Source: Bacteroidota bacterium
GTDB taxonomy: Bacteria; Bacteroidota; Bacteroidia; Chitinophagales; Chitinophagaceae
Direction: 5' to 3'
Assembly (NCBI GenBank): GCA_023392575.1
Contig: JAEVYV010000267.1
Span: 1 to 5,136 of the forward strand
DNA length: 5,136 bases
In this document: in pieces, positions 4,671 to 5,136 of the stretch
Numbering within the stretch: position 1 is the first letter of the stretch
Layout of the letters: every line of letters begins with the position of its first letter
Position numbers and translations under genes: made by a program
The notes under the pieces: model-generated
Databases searched by the model: none
What the model saw: only the letters and a program-made list of their open reading frames with translations
Told to the model about the DNA's origin: nothing

Positions 4671-4729
4671 TTTGACAAGCTCAATATGACAGGCCCGTTT
4701 TGGGCTTTTGTCATTCTGAGCCTGTCGAA
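4671..4729. repeat. REP-like dispersed palindrome in the rpsM-rpsK gap
   Basis: Two 21-base arms (4671-4691 and 4709-4729) are inverted copies with four mismatches. The right arm contains GTCATTCTGAGCCTGTCGAA, a core I recognise from very common dispersed repeats in Bacteroidota and other genomes (their chance translations give strings such as FDRLRMT and ILSLSK, both seen here on the minus strand). The 17-base centre contains its own small hairpin, GCCC-GTTTT-GGGC (4693-4705). It starts 3 bases after the rpsM stop. Likely a REP/BIME-type non-autonomous element; the left arm is the more diverged. Confidence 0.7.
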
Positions 4730-4843
4730 GAATGCACCAGTTTTTTGAGCCAGTTGCGGATGCCCGGTGCAGGCGGAGGGTTGGCTCGGTCTCTTTCGAA
4801 AACGGAGGAGATAATTTTTAAAAATCAAAAGATTACCTAATCA
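4730..4843 (+). other. rpsK leader with interlocking complementary segments
   Basis: No gene. Two complementary pairs alternate: TGCACC (4733-4738) with GGTGCA (4766-4771), and GAGCCA (4747-4752) with TGGCTC (4782-4787). That order would permit an H-type pseudoknot in the mRNA, but two such 6-base matches in a stretch of this length are also expected by chance. CGGAGGAG at 4803-4810 is 33 bases before the rpsK ATG, too far to be its ribosome binding site. Confidence 0.2.
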
Positions 4844-5136
4844 ATGGCAAAAGCACAAGCAGGGGGCAAGGGACAAAGCGCCAAAGCCGCCGCCAAAAAA
4901 AGAATTGTAAAGGTTGACGCTTATGGCGACGCACACATCAGCGCCACCTTCAACAACCTGATCATCAGCATTACCAACAAGCAAGGACAGGTTATTTCCT
5001 GGTCAAGCGCCGGCAAAATGGGTTTTAAGGGTTCGAAAAAGAACACCCCCTATGCGGCACAAATGGCTTCGTCCGATGCTTCCAAAGTGGCTTTGGATGC
5101 GGGTGTAAAAAGAGTGGACGTATATGTGAAAGGACC
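4844..5136 (+). CDS. rpsK: 30S ribosomal protein S11 (C-terminus cut off by window edge)
   Basis: The visible 97 residues begin MAKAQAGGKGQSAKAAAKKR, the basic N-terminal tail of uS11, followed by A-H-I-S-A-T-F-N-N (32-40), I-T-N-K-Q-G-Q (45-51), W-S-S-A-G-K-M-G-F-K-G-S-K-K (54-67), T-P-Y-A-A-Q (69-74) and V-K-G-P just before the edge. About 30 residues should remain beyond 5136. S11 lies on the platform of the 30S subunit near the 3' end of 16S rRNA. The ATG at 4844 follows the leader AATCAAAAGATTACCTAATCA, with no Shine-Dalgarno sequence close by. Confidence 0.97.
   Translation, partial: MAKAQAGGKGQSAKAAAKKRIVKVDAYGDAHISATFNNLIISITNKQGQVISWSSAGKMGFKGSKKNTPYAAQMASSDASKVALDAGVKRVDVYVKG

Noticed and set aside
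4693..4709. GCCC-GTTTT-GGGC-TTTT as an intrinsic terminator between rpsM and rpsK
   Set aside because: The stem has only four strong pairs and the T-run is four bases; it lies in the centre of a larger repeat palindrome, and termination here would cut a ribosomal operon.
4803..4810. GGAGG-like Shine-Dalgarno sequence for rpsK
   Set aside because: It ends 33 bases before the ATG, well outside the 5-12 base window, and genes here otherwise lack Shine-Dalgarno sequences.
4586..4828. 80-codon minus-strand open frame over the end of rpsM and the following gap
   Set aside because: It is antisense to rpsM, and its FDRLRMT and ILSLSK strings are the typical chance translation of the dispersed GTCATTCTGAGC repeat.
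1..5136. tRNA, rRNA, CRISPR array, insertion sequence or attachment site
   Set aside because: I looked for cloverleaf arms, regularly spaced direct repeats, transposase motifs and terminal inverted repeats and found none.

Overview
The window reads as chromosomal DNA of a Bacteroidota bacterium, probably from the Chitinophagaceae/Sphingobacteriia side. The grounds are the Bacteroidota-type promoter boxes (TAGCTTTG, TATCTTTG), start codons with A-rich leaders instead of Shine-Dalgarno sequences, a zinc-ligand-free L36 typical of the phylum, the compact Bacteroidota form of homogentisate dioxygenase, and a small hypothetical family that I know mainly from this phylum. The family-level placement is an inference.

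Layout. Positions 1-1749 hold three minus-strand genes, in transcription order: a small Rossmann-fold protein resembling F420-dependent NADP oxidoreductases (1749-1216), a secreted YceI-family lipid-binding protein (1158-586) followed by a clear intrinsic terminator, and a TetR-family regulator (397 to beyond the left edge). Positions 1750-2125 form a divergent intergenic region with a minus-strand promoter box, an FNR/CRP-like palindrome, a possible 29-residue aromatic-rich micro-ORF, two related GGCAG/CTGCC inverted repeats and a plausible promoter for the next gene. Positions 2126-3283 encode homogentisate 1,2-dioxygenase (tyrosine/phenylalanine catabolism), followed 70 bp later by a 138-residue conserved hypothetical protein and an intrinsic terminator.

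From 3840 to the right edge lies the translation cluster infA (IF-1), rpmJ (L36), rpsM (S13) and rpsK (S11, cut by the edge), all plus strand and starting at a strong promoter box directly after the terminator. This is the usual gene order of the spc/alpha ribosomal region. What precedes infA here is an unrelated terminated gene pair rather than secY/map, so in this genome the block appears to have its own promoter. A REP-like imperfect palindrome of a widespread dispersed-repeat type sits in the unusually long rpsM-rpsK gap.

The coding content is mostly ordinary core genome, and I see no new multi-gene system. The points most worth a second look are in non-coding DNA: the 1750-2125 control region and the two structured gaps inside the ribosomal cluster.
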